DNA from: Bryoerythrophyllum caledonicum
Taxonomy: Eukaryota > Streptophyta > Bryopsida > Pottiales > Pottiaceae
Reading direction: 5' to 3'
DNA: 64,000 bases
Assembly: GCA_963971425.1 (NCBI GenBank)
Contig: OZ020517.1
Coordinates: 18,690,904 to 18,754,903 of the forward strand
Part shown: piece after piece, positions 23,143 through 36,600 of the stretch
How the letters are laid out: each line of letters starts with the position of its first letter
Position numbering within the stretch: the first letter of the stretch is position 1
Translations under genes and position numbers: made by a program
The notes under the pieces: model-generated
Database searches by the model: none
What the model saw: the letters and a program-made list of their open reading frames with translations, nothing else
Told to the model about the DNA's origin: nothing

Positions 23143-23639
23143 GGCACCACAGCCTTGGTGTAGTGGTTTGGGTCATGGCACACCGGTGAGGTGGTTGTGA
23201 GTTCAAGTCATAGTGCCGGTGTGGTGCTTACCACCATAGTTCACCCAATTATGGTGGGGTCCCAAGGCCTCGTTGTATGTGGACCCACATAACCCTTGGG
23301 GGAGATGATATGTCGATTGTTTTTAAGGCAATGAGTATGGGGAAGCACTTAGTGTAGAAAAGTGTTTACCCTTGAGAGGGGGGATTAAGGCATGTCAGTT
23401 GTTTTTAAGGCAATTAGTATAGGGAAGCACTTAGTGTAGAAAAGTGTTTACCTTTAAGAGGGGGGATTAAGGCAATTAGTGTAGGGAAGCACTTAGTGTA
23501 GAAAAGTGTTTACCCTTGAGAGGAGGGAGTAATTCTATTACACTAGCCTATGTTTCGTGGCCATATGCTTTGTGAAAAGAATGAACAAACACTAAATTCA
23601 CATCAATCTCCTTTGGAGACCAAACTTCTTCTTCTTCTT
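23143..23639 (+). mobile_element. tRNA-derived SINE, copy 1, with internal duplications
   Basis: The head carries pol III promoter-like boxes: TGGTGTAGTGG (A box, 23156-23166) and GAGTTCAAGTC (B box, 23199-23209). The body has ACCACCATAGTTCACCC, CCTCGTTGTATG, GGGGGAGATGA, AAGCACTTAGTGTAGAAAAG; the 3' end is a TTC/CTT repeat. The segment GGCAATTAGTGTAGGGAAGC with AAGTGTTTACCCTTGAGAGG is present three times in tandem (23330-23525), so this copy is about 100 bp longer than the 43.9-kb one. Related copies: 43931-44330, 50405-50672, 52409-52676, 45566-45625. Confidence 0.75.
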
Positions 23640-23730
23640 AAGCCAACTTATTATACCGGTAGAAATAAGTAATGTACATATTTGGAATGGACGCATAACA
23701 ATGAATTTTTCAATGACAGTACTGAGTACT

Positions 23731-23900
23731 AGAAATTCAATCCAAATGTTTTCATATTTTTCTAATAAAATATGAATTATTTATGAGTTTTCAAAGTGAT
23801 CTCCCATGTTTAGCTTGTTATTGCCACTAGCAAGGTACCCCCGTTTAACGCTGACAAAAAAATAAGGGGTCTTGACCAATAGCAAGCCCGAATTTGAAAC
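23731..23900 (-). repeat. Decayed MITE family A piece
   Basis: Shares the order TTTTCATATTTTTC, ATGAATT.TTTATGAGTTTTC, CCCATGTTTAG, GGTACCCCC, GGGTCTTGACCAATAGCAA with copy 3, with many changes and no intact ends. Confidence 0.55.
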
Positions 23901-25565
23901 TATGAAAGAATGATAGGGAGATGGGGAAAAAATGGAGTAGATTTGACATTAATTATAGAGTGGTAGTAATAGGAAGATGGTGGTGATGGGTTGGATTACC
24001 ATATAGGTTTTAAAGTCATCATATTTTGGACATTACTACACTACAAATGATAATTTATATCATGTATACTAAAAATAAAAAAAACTATAAGATACTACTT
24101 AAAATGAATCTAAAAAGATACTGATATAGGAAAATATTTGACAATAAATTTTGTAAATTTTTTCTCAAGAATAAAAAGTTATGTTCAAATTAAAACAATT
24201 AGTCCACATGACTCTAGTTATCATTTATCAAATCATTGATATGGTTTACATCATTTTTCAAATCATTGATATGGTCTACATCATTTTTCAAATCAAGAAA
24301 TGGAGTTCAGCTTCTCACTGAAAAGTTGTGGTGTTCATTTTCTTTCGTTTTACAGTGATCATTGTTACAAGTAGATTGCAACGGGAATACAATCCTCAAC
24401 CATATCCGACTCTGAACTTCTGAGTTGAAAATCTACCTCCTCACAAATATCACATCAATTATTAATCATAATTTTACACACAAAGTGTCAAAGTTTGGTC
24501 TACAAAACATTGCGAAGGGTTAACATCCTCACAGAACATTCCATGGCTGCTTTGACATTTAAATTCAATCTATCACATGATTTACGTCTTTCAAAAGACT
24601 AGTGAACGACCTAATTCTCCAGGAAGGGACTGTAAGCCAATGCAGTACCGAAATCAAATAAAGAAAAGCATACCTCGACCGCCGCAAAACACTCCAAATC
24701 TCAGCCACTACCGCAGAAAACAAACACATCTCCTCACGCTTCATGATATAAGTCATGTGAAAGGAACAGAAAGTCCAAAGGAAGTGTTACAGAGAGAGAA
24801 TCTGTAATTTTCTATCACTCAAGCATCTCGTAGTGTGCATTCTGACACAGTGAAAGGGAAAAGCAAAATTCACATTGACCGTAATCGCACAGCCTGATCA
24901 AGAAGGCACAGATTGAGATCACCGGCTCCGAAATGCATGTGATAATCAGAAATGCACGTCAACAGAGCAGGATCAAAACAGGTGCAGGCCATGGACAGAG
25001 ATAGACCTAATGTGAAACCAAACTTCCTCGATCTCTCTCCCGAATCTCTCCAAGATGCCGTAAACACTTAGTTTTCAATCGAGGAGAGTGACCGTCTCCG
25101 AGAAAACGAGAAAACTGACCTCGATCCTCCAGCGAACGGAGTGCACACCAGACCTCGCGAAATCAGGCTCACTCGAAATCTGTTCAAGCAAGAGGCAACG
25201 TCTCTCTTGCAAAGTCTCGGATGAAAACAGCGACGGAAACCTTCACCGTCTGTTGTTTCTGTAGATCCGTAATCCAAAATTTGAAGATTCTAGACTTGGG
25301 TCATCTACGAGGGGGCTAGATCTGATGTGCGCACTGGTTTCCCGCCCTTTGTTGGAGAGTGAGGCCGCGAAGTCGGATCAGAAATCTCGGTGCAGTCGAC
25401 GAAGCTCATTTCCATGGCGATCGTTCTGGTAGCGTGACGAAGCGGTGGTCGGATTTGCGCTCTCGAGAGGTACAGTGATGCTCGCTTGGAGTTTTTATAT
25501 GTGTCGAAGCTCTCGATTGAGTGGTTGAAGCATCTAGGTTGTTCGAGTGAGCACTTGCGTGTGTT
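23901..25565. other. Intergenic upstream of POLE
   Basis: No gene recognised. 24225-24295 holds a tandem pair (TCATTTTTCAAATCATTGATATGG). Short minus-strand frames at 24870-25277 lack family features. Confidence 0.35.
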
Positions 25566-26030
25566 CGGTGCGCTTTCAATCCAGCTGACTCTTCAGGTTT
25601 AGGAGTCTCTTTGAGGTTGTGATCCGTGAATGCGGCTGCTGGTCTACGTAGGGTGTAAGGCCGCATTTTTTTAATGAAGCTGCGACTTTAGGTTTGAAGC
25701 TGGTTTTCGCTTCTTTCTGTTGTGTGAATTGAGCTGATTTTCGCTATCGAGATACGTTTCAATCCTGCTGACTCTTTAGGTTCAGGAACGCCTTCGAGGT
25801 TGAGTTAGGTTTCATGATCCGCGGTTGGCTGGAGGTGAATGCGGCTGCTGGTTTACGTAGGGTTTAAGGTTACAATTTTGAATGAAGCTGTGGCTTTAGG
25901 TTTGGAGCCGGTTTTCACTGCTTACTGTTGTGTGAATTGAGCTGAGCTTTGCTATCGAGATACGTTTTAATCCTGCTGAATCTTTAGGTTTTGGAACGTC
26001 TTTGAGGTTGAGTTAGGTTTCATGATCCGG
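25566..26030 (+). repeat. About 200-bp tandem repeat in the POLE upstream region
   Basis: Two full units (about 25566-25755 and 25756-25963) and a partial third (25964-26030 and beyond) share TTTCAATCC.GCTGACTCTT, GGTTTCATGATCCG, GAATGCGGCTGCTGGTTTAC, TGTTGTGTGAATTGAGCTGA and CTATCGAGATACG. It ends about 290 bp before the POLE start codon, so it lies in the promoter or leader. Confidence 0.8.
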
Positions 26031-26317
26031 GGATGAATGCAGCTCTGGACAGGGGTTGAGGTCTAAGCTGCAAGCGAATTTTCACATATTCTTTTGTGTG
26101 AATTGAGCGCATGGAAGAGATGATCAGCTGAATAGAAGGATTTCTTTTGTTTTGAGCACGATAGATTTGTTGGCAGAGCGAATGGAGCTCTGAGAATGGC
26201 CAATTGTGTCGTGGACAGGGATAGAGACTAGGGCATTCTAATGCTGGGAGCACTGGTGGTGGAGGATTATAGCGAGGTGGTGCAGAATGGTGGTGATCAC
26301 GTGAAAGGGATTGAGCC

Positions 26318-29300
26318 ATGAGAGGGCGGGGGAGAGGGCCCGTTGGGGGCAGGGGCAACGGCGGCGGCCGGGGCAGGTTCGGGGGCGGGAGAGGGAGAGG
26401 TAGGGGCAAGTTCGGCCAGGAAAGCGGGCTTGCGGAGAGCCACAAGGACGGCGGTGACAGCGTGCGGAGGGTGGGCAGGTCCAAGGTATGGCGGAACTCC
26501 GAGGACGCGTTGGAAGCCAGCTTCGGGTACCAGATTTTCACCGAGGGCGAGCCTCGTCTCGGATGGCTCCTCAACATGGTCTCGGTATGTTAAAGACTTG
26601 CTCAGCAATGACTCTCGGTGGTCAATTTTATCTAGAATGTCTAGAACGGCACCCTCAGTTTCTGGCTGCGTTTCTAAAGATGATTTCAGGATTTGAGTGT
26701 GAGGATTTGTTAGATGATTTTTTTGTCTTTGAATTTGGCGCAGTCGGCGATGGATGATCCGAATAATGACAATGTCACATACAGCTGCGTCAATCTTTAC
26801 TTCATGTGCCAGGTATGTTCAAATGAGCTTGAAGTGTAGATGCTTAATATCTCATGACTATGGGAACATTCATCTACTTTTCGGTCTCTTCTTGGATGTC
26901 AGAGAATGTGACATTCTTCAGGACTTATGAAGTTGCATCTGTATTCAGGATGGATCTACCTTCAAAGCACAAGTCAAGTTTGCCCCTTACTTCTACCTCG
27001 GAACGAAGGTATTATCTAGTGTTGGTTGTTTTGCAATTGTTATGCGCAATGCTCAAAGAGACACCCTTGGGGTTTCTAAAATCACGGATGGGATGAAAAA
27101 CATACCCTTCTATGGAATGCAGTTCAAGCTGCATCGAAAGTGAAAGTTTCGAGACCCAGGAAATGCCTCATTGTTCCTCTTCATCAGCACCGATTTCTAT
27201 GATATATTTTCTGGATTTCGCTTGCAGGAAAATACAGAGCTGGAGGTTGATGCTTACTTAAGACGGCGATATGAGGGGCAAATTGCTAATATTGAGATAG
27301 TTAATAAGGAGGACCTGAACTTGGTGAGTGTTCGATTCTCTGGGTATTGCATGTATGGGTACATGGTCTACTTGCTTACAGTGTGGACTGAGAGACCTTG
27401 AAATGAATCTGCTTGTTGTTCAGAAATGACATTATGAGACTTGTTCAAGCAGTCGATTGTGAGTGCAGTCTACTCCTGTTAACTCGTCTTGTCCAAGTCT
27501 GTTCTGGTTTGGGACTGCAATAGCTCTGCTGGAGTGTTTCTAACGACAGCACTTCAATTCAAGAGTTCAATTTTCATAACCATTACTTTTCTATGTGTTG
27601 CAGAAAAATCACCTTTCAGGCTTACAACGGAAATACTTGAAAATCAGCTTTAACACTGTGCAAGAGCTGATGGGTGTCAAGAGTGAGTTGCTGCCTTTAG
27701 TTACGCGAAACCAAGCAAAATTGGATGCCGCACAGGCTTATGAGTCACTCTTCAACAATTCAGTGTAGGTGGATGGAATTCTATTAAATTCTTGGAACAC
27801 TTTGAACGGGTTTCGTTTTTTAAGTTCTTATTGAGCTATTTTTTAGAATTCAGGTCACTTTGTACTGTTTTCTTTAATAGTTTTGGAGCTTTTTTTCTGC
27901 TGGCTTAGTTCATCTGCAGATTTTTTTCAGATTCCGTTTAGGTATACTAATCTGGCAAAGTTGATGGTGGATTTCAGAACTAAACAACCAGGCAAGATTC
28001 AAGACTACGTCGAACATATGGTCGACCTTAGAGAATACGATGTACCCTACCATGTTCGTTTTGCGATTGATAATGGTGAGTCGTGGTATTTCATACCCTT
28101 GACTTTCATTTGAAAACCTAGACTCTTTGTAAGAAATTTAGAAACGCTTACTGTGGCTCCGGGTAGATTCAGCACGATGCTGGATACTATGTATAACAAT
28201 GTAATGCCTTGTGCAGATATCAGGTGTGGTCTTTGGTACATGGTTAGTGTGGAATCTTCTCAGACAAAGTTGCAAAGAAGAACAGATCTTTTGCAACGCG
28301 CAGAGGTGCGGGTATGTGCATTTGATATTGAGACCACAAAGCTGCCTTTGAAGTTTCCCGATGCATCTTACGACTCTGTGATGATGATTTCATACATGGT
28401 TGACGGTCAAGGATATCTTATAGTTAATCGAGAGGTACATTTTCTTCCTCAGTCATTCTTTACGAGATCTACTCATTCAGCAACTCGATCCCTTTTAGTT
28501 TTAGCACAAGTATTGGTCTTGAGTAACACAACCTATCTGGATATGTTGTATTGTTCAGTCCCTTGTACTTCATCGTCTGCTAGGCTTGTTCCTGCCTTTG
28601 CCTTTGTTCTAATTTTTGTCTTTCCATTACGTTCTTAGCAATGTGCAAGGTTACAGTGAACCGATAACGTTTGTTGCGAGATGTGCAGTGTGTTGGCGCC
28701 GACATTGAAGACTTAGAATATACCCCAAAGCCAGAGTTCGAAGGTCACTTCAAGGTCACTAACACGCGAACTGAGGTAGGACATGCTTCAATAGTTGTCG
28801 TGATCTATGGTTTGCTGAATGGGCCCCTTAATGACTCTTTTAATGCTGAGTCACCGGTATGTTAGGAATTTGAGTTTATTCCATTGACAAGATTACACGT
28901 TGATATCGTTTATCAACAGGCCAGGGCTGTCCTCGTTTGACTAATCTGGGTCACTGAGATTTGCAGAAAGAGCTGCTTGTTAGCTGGTTTTCCCACATGC
29001 GAGAAGTGAAGCCAAGTATCTACGTCACCTACAACGGTGACTTCTTCGATTGGCCTTTTATTCAAGCCCGTGCTCTTCATCATGGAATGAGAATGCATGA
29101 CGTAAGTTTCTTTGGTAATATACCATACATTCACTCCTTGACTTTTTCCTGTTGGGTGGACTTCATGAACAAGCTCCCAAGTGGAACTTGCCACTTCTTG
29201 TAGTTTATGTCACAAGTTCAGTGGTCTCTGTGGCTTGTGTGATAAAATTGGTCATTGCGGACTCTTGTAGAGCGTTGGCTTTGTTCCCTGTAGCAGTGTG

Positions 29301-30603
29301 AAAGTAGCACAGCTATACTGATGATGACAGTCCTGGCTCTGTAACAGGAGATAGGATTTCAACATAATGAGCAGCAGGGAGAGTGTTTGAGTAAATTTGC
29401 GTGTCACTTGGATTGCTTCGCATGGGTGAAGCGTGACAGTTACTTGCCGCAGGGAAGCCAAGGTCTCAAGGTAGGTGTCTTCCTTCATAGTCCATTTATT
29501 TTTGACATCAACCACTTCTATGCCTAGATGCGTATCACCAGCATTTGCTATGTTTTCAAAACGGAGGTTTATTGTTTGACAATAAGATTGAACTGTAAAA
29601 CTTGCCTATTATTGGCGCTTGTGGATACCTTTTATATTTGAATTCCTCCTTCTCAGTTTGATTAAAACTGTTTTTAATTGCGAAATTATTTATCTTACTC
29701 GGATTGACTTCATTGGATCATGTTGTCTTGTAGTCTGTAACGAAGCAGAAATTGGGTTTTGACCCTTTGGAAGTTAATCCTGAAGACATGGTTCGCTTTG
29801 CTATTGAACAACCACAGGTCAGATTCCTGGGTGATAATTGGTTAATTGAGAGACTTGCAATCCTTAAGATCACTTTGAGGTTATGCATCAAACGTACTTC
29901 TTAATTTTGATCCTTTATCCAGCCATCTCGCTGCAACATGGCCCAAATTGGGAGATTTTTGCAAGTAGCTCTATCGCTTGTTAGCTTATCGAAATGAATA
30001 CGATCGTAGTTGACAATCTAATCTGAGCCAGTTTACGCTGTGTATGAATTTTGTTTCTCTTGACCTTATCTATGCGCAGACAATGGCGTCCTACTCAGTT
30101 TCCGATGCTGTATCAACGTATTACTTGTACATGACATACGTTCATCCATTCATTTTCTCCCTGGCAACTATTATTCCAATGCCACCAGATGAAGTGTTGC
30201 GCAAAGGTTCCGGAACACTTTGTGAAATGCTTCTCATGGTTCAAGTAAGTGTTTCTCATCTTTATTCCTTCAGTTTTTTTGAATAAATCCCGGCGCATGT
30301 CGCTTTTGCTTCTTTAGCAGGTACTTTAATAGTTCAAGCGGTGTGGAATGCGTGTCCTAGTATAGAATCGAAATATAATCTGTCCGGGAGTGCTTTATTC
30401 TTGACTCCAATCATAAATTTCTGTAGGCCTTCAAGGGAAACATCATTTGCCCCAATAAGCACAAATCTGAACTAGAGAAGGTATACAATGGGCGGATGCT
30501 GGAGAGCGAGACCTACATTGGTGGGCATGTGGAGTGTTTGGAGAGTGGTGTCTTTCGATCTGATATTCCTACACGGTTCCATCTCATTCCTGCTGCATAT
30601 CAG
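26318..30603 (+). other. POLE: POLE exons 1-13: N-terminal and proofreading exonuclease part
   Basis: Exons 26318-26584, 26744-26812, 26949-27008, 27228-27323, 27604-27762, 27931-28075, 28217-28434, 28689-28775, 28967-29101, 29348-29470, 29734-29817, 30080-30244, 30427-30603. Exo I is FDIETT with D302/E304; Exo II is YNGDFFDW (N390-D395); Exo III is [11 protein letters not shown] with D490. All three proofreading acidic positions are kept. The exon 5 donor (TCA|GTGTAG at 27762) is the least certain border. Confidence 0.9.
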
Positions 30604-33600
30604 GTAGTTTCTTCAAATCCAAAGATTTGAGAACGAATTTAATTGCATTTTCAGTTGCCCGATTGGCTTGGAGGTCTTGTTATCTATTCTGAAAGATTCA
30701 TTCATTTATTTCTGTTATCTACTTCCTCTCATGACTGTACATGACAAGTGCTTCTAGGACCTAACAAGCTGTGATTCGTGCAGAAATTGATCGACAATCT
30801 AGATCGGGATCTTAAGTACGCAATCGAAGTGGAAGGGAAGCATGAGATCGAGGCAGTTACCAATTATGATGAAATCAAAGAACAAATCAAATCCAAAGTA
30901 GGTCCATACGTCTCAGATTACATGTCATGTACATAGTTTCAAAGAGCAACATCTGCATTGTTCCTTCACTTGCTTGATTAATAGTAGATGAATCTGAACA
31001 CTTAGGTTAAATCTTTTTTTTTTTTGGTCATTGTAAGTTTCTTGTGATTCTCATCCTCGATTTGTGGCTCTTATTTTTGACTACCAGCTTGAGACTCTTC
31101 GTGATACCCCTGTCAAAGATGAATGTCCTCTGATTTATCATTTGGACGTGGCTGCAATGTACCCCAATATCATTCTTACGAATCGTCTTCAGGTATGATA
31201 GCAATTTTAATGTAATTCACCATGAGTTTAACGTCATAATGGCAATCCCCACATCTGGCTAGCTATTAACTGTTTGAAATAAACCTTTATTGCAGCCACC
31301 ATCTATTGTCACAGATGAGATCTGTGCAGCATGTGACTTTAATCGTCCAGGCAAGACTTGTATGCGGGAATTGGAATGGGTCTGGAGAGGTGAAACTTAT
31401 GCAGCTAAACGGAGGTTTGTACTCATCTGAGCTTTCTTTTGATTTTGATTGGGTACATGTAGCTTCGTGTCTTTGCCATCGATTCTTAGTCTGGACGTCT
31501 TACATTTTACATAATCTTACCTGATGAGCGTAATATTGTGGAATTTCAATGTGCTCTCTAATTGCATGAAGAGTTTTTCAAGCATCTTGCGAGAATTATA
31601 CTAGGACTTCTAGCTGATTATGCTCTTTAATTGTTCTCAGTGAATACATGCATCTGAAGAATCAAATTGAATCAGAACAATTTCCCTCCGAGGAAGGTTC
31701 TTCTAGATATTTTCGGGACCTACCTCGGGACGAGCAGCAGAGCAAACTGAAAGATCGGTTGAAAAAATATTGTCAGAAGGTATGTAGAATCTTGAACCTA
31801 TAGTTGTCGATTGTGCACTGTGTAGACTCGGTGTTTATATTTGAGTATTTCTGCTGTATCTTCTATGAATTGACGGTTGATATTGTGTTTGTCTAAGGTG
31901 TACAAACGAGTACTGGAGAAACCGATTACAGATGTCCGATCTGCCAGTATCTGTATGCGAGAGAATCCCTTCTATGTAGATACAGTGAAAAGGTCCATCT
32001 CATCTCTTGCTTTTGCATTCATCGTCGGTTATTTTGTCAGGCAGATACAAGTAAGGTTCTCTTGTTCTGGTACTGAACTAGTGTTACTACTTCTCCAGTT
32101 TTCGAGATCGGCGGTATGAATACAAGGGCCTTAACAAGGTTTGGAAAGGGAAGCTAGGAGACGCAAAGGCTAGTGGCAATCCTATCAAAGTCCAAGAAGC
32201 TTCGGTGAGCACAAAGCAAATTAGTTAAGGACGTTGTATAGAAGAGTCATAATAAATTAAAATTTATTTATTGTTTTTTTTTAACCTATTTATTTTCCCT
32301 GTATCTTTCCTGAGTGGCCCTAAAGCTCAGAAGGATTCATCTTATAATTAATTTGATTTCATGTTTAATGTCGTGTTGCGGAACTGCTCTGCAGGATATG
32401 GTTATTCTTTACGACTCGCTGCAATTAGCGCATAAATGCATTCTAAATTCTTTCTACGGCTATGTCATGCGCAAGTAAGTTTCGATTACCATTTCCTATT
32501 TTTGCCATTGTATTTGCTTGTTTTTGTTCCTTATAAGGAGTCATATTGGCATGAAAGTATCCAGTAGACCCCTCTTAATCCCTTTTGTTTGAGAGCTTCT
32601 AGTTCAACTTGAATTTTTATCCTTCGTACCTTGTTTATTGCAGGGGGGCCCGTTGGTACTCCATGGAGATGGCAGGTGTTGTGACTTACACTGGGGCGAA
32701 GATAATTCAAAACGCCCGTGTCTTAGTCGAGCAGATCGGAAAACCTCTTGAACTTGATACAGATGGGATCTGGTGTTGCCTGCCTGGATCTTTCCCAGAA
32801 ACCTTTAATTTCAAGCTAAAGTACGTACTCTAGTGTTTGTCTCACCTTCCTTCTGCATGCAATTGCTGTCTTCTAATCTTTTTAGTGTAGATTGATTGTG
32901 AGCCGTGATTTGATTTCTTTGTTTAAACATGAATGGATACTGTGGCGACAATATAGTAGACATTTCAGTATATTATCTGTAGCCGATTGGAGCTCTGTAG
33001 CGATTTAAGTATATCATCTGGTAACCATACTTGGTGGATTACTATAGTTAACTTGCGATGTGTTACTGAAGCATTCACTTACTCCATAACATTTATTCAG
33101 CGTAAACCTTGCCAAGGTGTTGAGAGAATGTGAGCTTGGTTTTGCCTGGTCTAAAGTTCTGACTGATACTAACGATTGTTTGTAATATGCTCGCAGTAAT
33201 GGGAAGAAACACTTCATATCATACCCTTGTGTGATGCTTAACGTCGATGTTTCTATCAACAACACCAACGACCAGTATCAGGTCGCGTATTCTTTAGCTT
33301 TCCTTTCTACCCTCTGATTAGTTGAGCTGCTGCTTGGAGATTCCAATTGTTATCGATATTTAGGAGCATCAGCTCGGACCAAAGTTTAGATATAATTTGC
33401 TGAGAAGTTACTCCTAACAAGATGGTAAATTGGGCTTGTGCAGACGTTGGTGGATCCTGTTAAGCGAACTTATGAGACAAGCAGTGAGTGCTCGATCGAA
33501 TTTGAAGTTGATGGGCCGTATAAGGTGATTTTCTTACTTATGAAATAAAGTTTGGTTGAGTTCATGCGAGTTGAAGGGCCAAGTTGAAGTGCGTCATTGT

Positions 33601-36600
33601 GTCCTCAATTTTCTTTGACGATTGTCGTGCAGGCTATGATTATACCCGCCTCCAAGGAAGAAAATGTTCTCCTCAAGAAGCGTTATGCGGTGTTCAATCA
33701 CGATGGTTCATTAGCAGAGCTGAAGGGATTTGAGATAAAACGGCGTGGAGAGCTAAAACTTATCAAAGTGTTCCAGGTTCGACATTTCTCCTCCAATTTT
33801 CTCAGGATTACCTGTTGTCATCATTGTGATTCTAGTCCGGCTCCTCCTGTAGAGTCCTGTATAAGAATCTGGAAGTATTTTTCTCTGCGTATAGATTAAC
33901 CAGAAATTACCTCACGGACCTTTGAAAATATTACATTGAGGTTTCGGCAAATCAAGTTTGAAATTTTCTTTACCCTGGAAAGATCAACTGTGAACCTCAT
34001 GTGGTTTATACTGACTTGAGTATTTGATAATGTGTAACAGTCCGAAATTTTTGATAAATTCCTGCATGGTGAGACTCTAGAAGAGTGCTATGCATCCGTT
34101 GCTGCTGTTGCAGACCGCTGGTTAGACATGCTTGAGGTATGTGTGCTTTCATGTAATTGGCAGTGCAGTGGGTTCAGAGTCTAGCAAGGCAGATGGATAT
34201 GGCAACATGTGCTTATGCATATCATCTTTGAATCAAATGTAAAAAGAAGTTTGGCTGCTGCTAAGGTTTTTTTTTTTTGTTTTTTTTTTCCTTCTGATAC
34301 TAGTCCTTAAATATCTTCAAAAAAATTCGATGGATTTTCTGTGATTTGAACAGAATCAAGGTATCGACATAGCAGATAGTGAACTGTTGGAGTATATTTC
34401 TGAGTCGAGCACAATGAGCAAATCTCTAGAGGACTATGGCGATCGGAAATCTTGTGCTACTACCACAGCCCGGCGATTAGCTGATTTTCTTGGTGATGAA
34501 ATGGTGAAAGACAAGGGACTTAGCTGTCGCTACATTGTTGCTCGTGATCCACAGGTGTGTTCCCTATGAACTATTTCGTCGTCCATGTATAAATGGTTGT
34601 GGCAGTTGAGTTGGTGTCCTAGAAGTTTTGAGTTTTGACCAACGTGGTTTTTTGCATTGCAGGGTGCACCTGTGAGTGAGCGTGCAATTCCTGTTACAAT
34701 TTTTGAAACCGACCCTGGTAAGTTCTGGAAGAGTCACATCGGGTTGGCATACTGTAGAGTTATTTTGTACAGTTGATTTCGACAAGCTATGTTTTTTCTG
34801 ATAGGTTTCGTCATGAGCCGCTAATTCAACCATCACTGGTGGGTGTACAGAGGTGATGAGGGTATACGTCCGGAAATGGTGCAAGTGTTCAACAGATGTA
34901 GCTCTTCGCAGCATTGTAGATTGGGGTTATTATCGCCAACGTCTTAATTCAGCTATTCAGAAGATCATTACTATTCCTGCGGCCTTGCAAAAGGTACACT
35001 TCCGAAGTACTTCGAATGGGCACATTGTAATGTAAATATTCTTGTCCGTAAATAGACCTGAATAGGATCTGTTTGTACGACGTCTAGAATGGCTATGACC
35101 CGCATATCTGTAAGTAGGTTTGTGCGTCCTGATATTTAAATGATGTGCTTAGATACTGAATTTTTAACTGTCAATTCTACAGGTCACAAACCCAGTTCCA
35201 CGTGTTGTCCATCCTGATTGGCTTTGGAAGAGAATTCGAGAGAAAGACGATAAGTACAGGCAAAGAAGCTTGAAAGACATGTTTGGGCCAAAGGTTCACG
35301 TAGAAGAGACTCCTATTCCTGAGGATGGTCCTGAAGCAGACCTAGAAGACATGATTGGCACCAAAAGCCTTGGTCGGAAGAATCCTCGACCAGTGGTTCG
35401 TGTCTACGAAACAGGTAAAGACGGCAGTAACCTCCGAGCGGTCCCTGCATTGGAGGATAGTGCTCAAACGCCTTCTGTAAGACAAATGAGGGAGGCTACA
35501 CCTGATAAGAACGAAGATTATGGAGCTTGGTTGGAGCAAAAGAAAAGAAAATGGAAGGAAGCTCGGGAAAACAGGAGACGAATGAGGTTGATGATCTTAC
35601 TAACCCATAGGAATTGTTCAACTTCTCATTTGTACATGAGTTCTAATAATTAGATTGGTCACAGAAGAGAGATATAAGAACCCAAATACTGTACTGTATT
35701 GTTTGTGCATGTAAGAGTTACTAATTTTGTTTGATATATATTCCAAGCTTGTTGGTTTGTCAACTCAATCTGTTTCGATTCTTATTGGACTGAATGTGTG
35801 CAGACCGGATCTTGCTTCTGAGAATGTTAGTGGCGGAGCATCACGTAATCCCCTTGGGAATAAGAAGGGCAAAGGAGCTCAACCACGAGCTGGGCTTGGA
35901 GCTTTCTTTCGAAACAGAGAAGCTGCCTTGACTCACTCTCATTGGCAGGTGTTTGCTGAAGCCATACTAAACCCGCACTCTGGATCTTCCTTTTTATTTG
36001 GTGTATTATTGAGTCATTGTTTCTCTACAATACACACATTCAAGTTCCTCATCGTGTGTGCACTAATATTCATTTTTGGATTTTATTATACAGATATTGC
36101 ATTTGGCTCCTGCTCAGAGGCCAGGGGAGTTCACGGCTTGGGTACTTGCAGATGGTGATATGTATAAGGTCCCCCTACAAGTTCCCCGGGTATTTTATTT
36201 AAACACACAAGCTTCCAATACCGAAGAATACCCTGGAGTACGGGTCACTCGCACTTTGCCGCATGGGCGCCCAGTTTTTAATCTCATTGAGGTAAGAGAG
36301 CTGTAACATTTAACAGGAAGGGCCATTTCTTATCTTCCTGTTCACTGTAGGCATTTGAAATAGGTACTCCTTTGACACTGATGTCTGTCTATTTTTCTAA
36401 AGCAATGATTGGCTTGAAATGTATCATGCAGGTCGTAGTAGACGAGGAACAGTTTAAGGTAGCGGGGAAGAAACTTGCTGCGCATCTTGCTGACCCGGAA
36501 GTGGAGGTAATATTTCAGTTCTAACAACTTCTTTTCTGGTTAACCTTGTTCTTTCTTTATCCGATCATGAACTTCAATCTCCTCATCTGCTGTTAAGATA

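Noticed and set aside
26020-26577. 185-codon Pro-rich frame (-) over the POLE start
   Set aside because: Complement of the RGG-coding region; low complexity, and POLE exon 1 explains the DNA.
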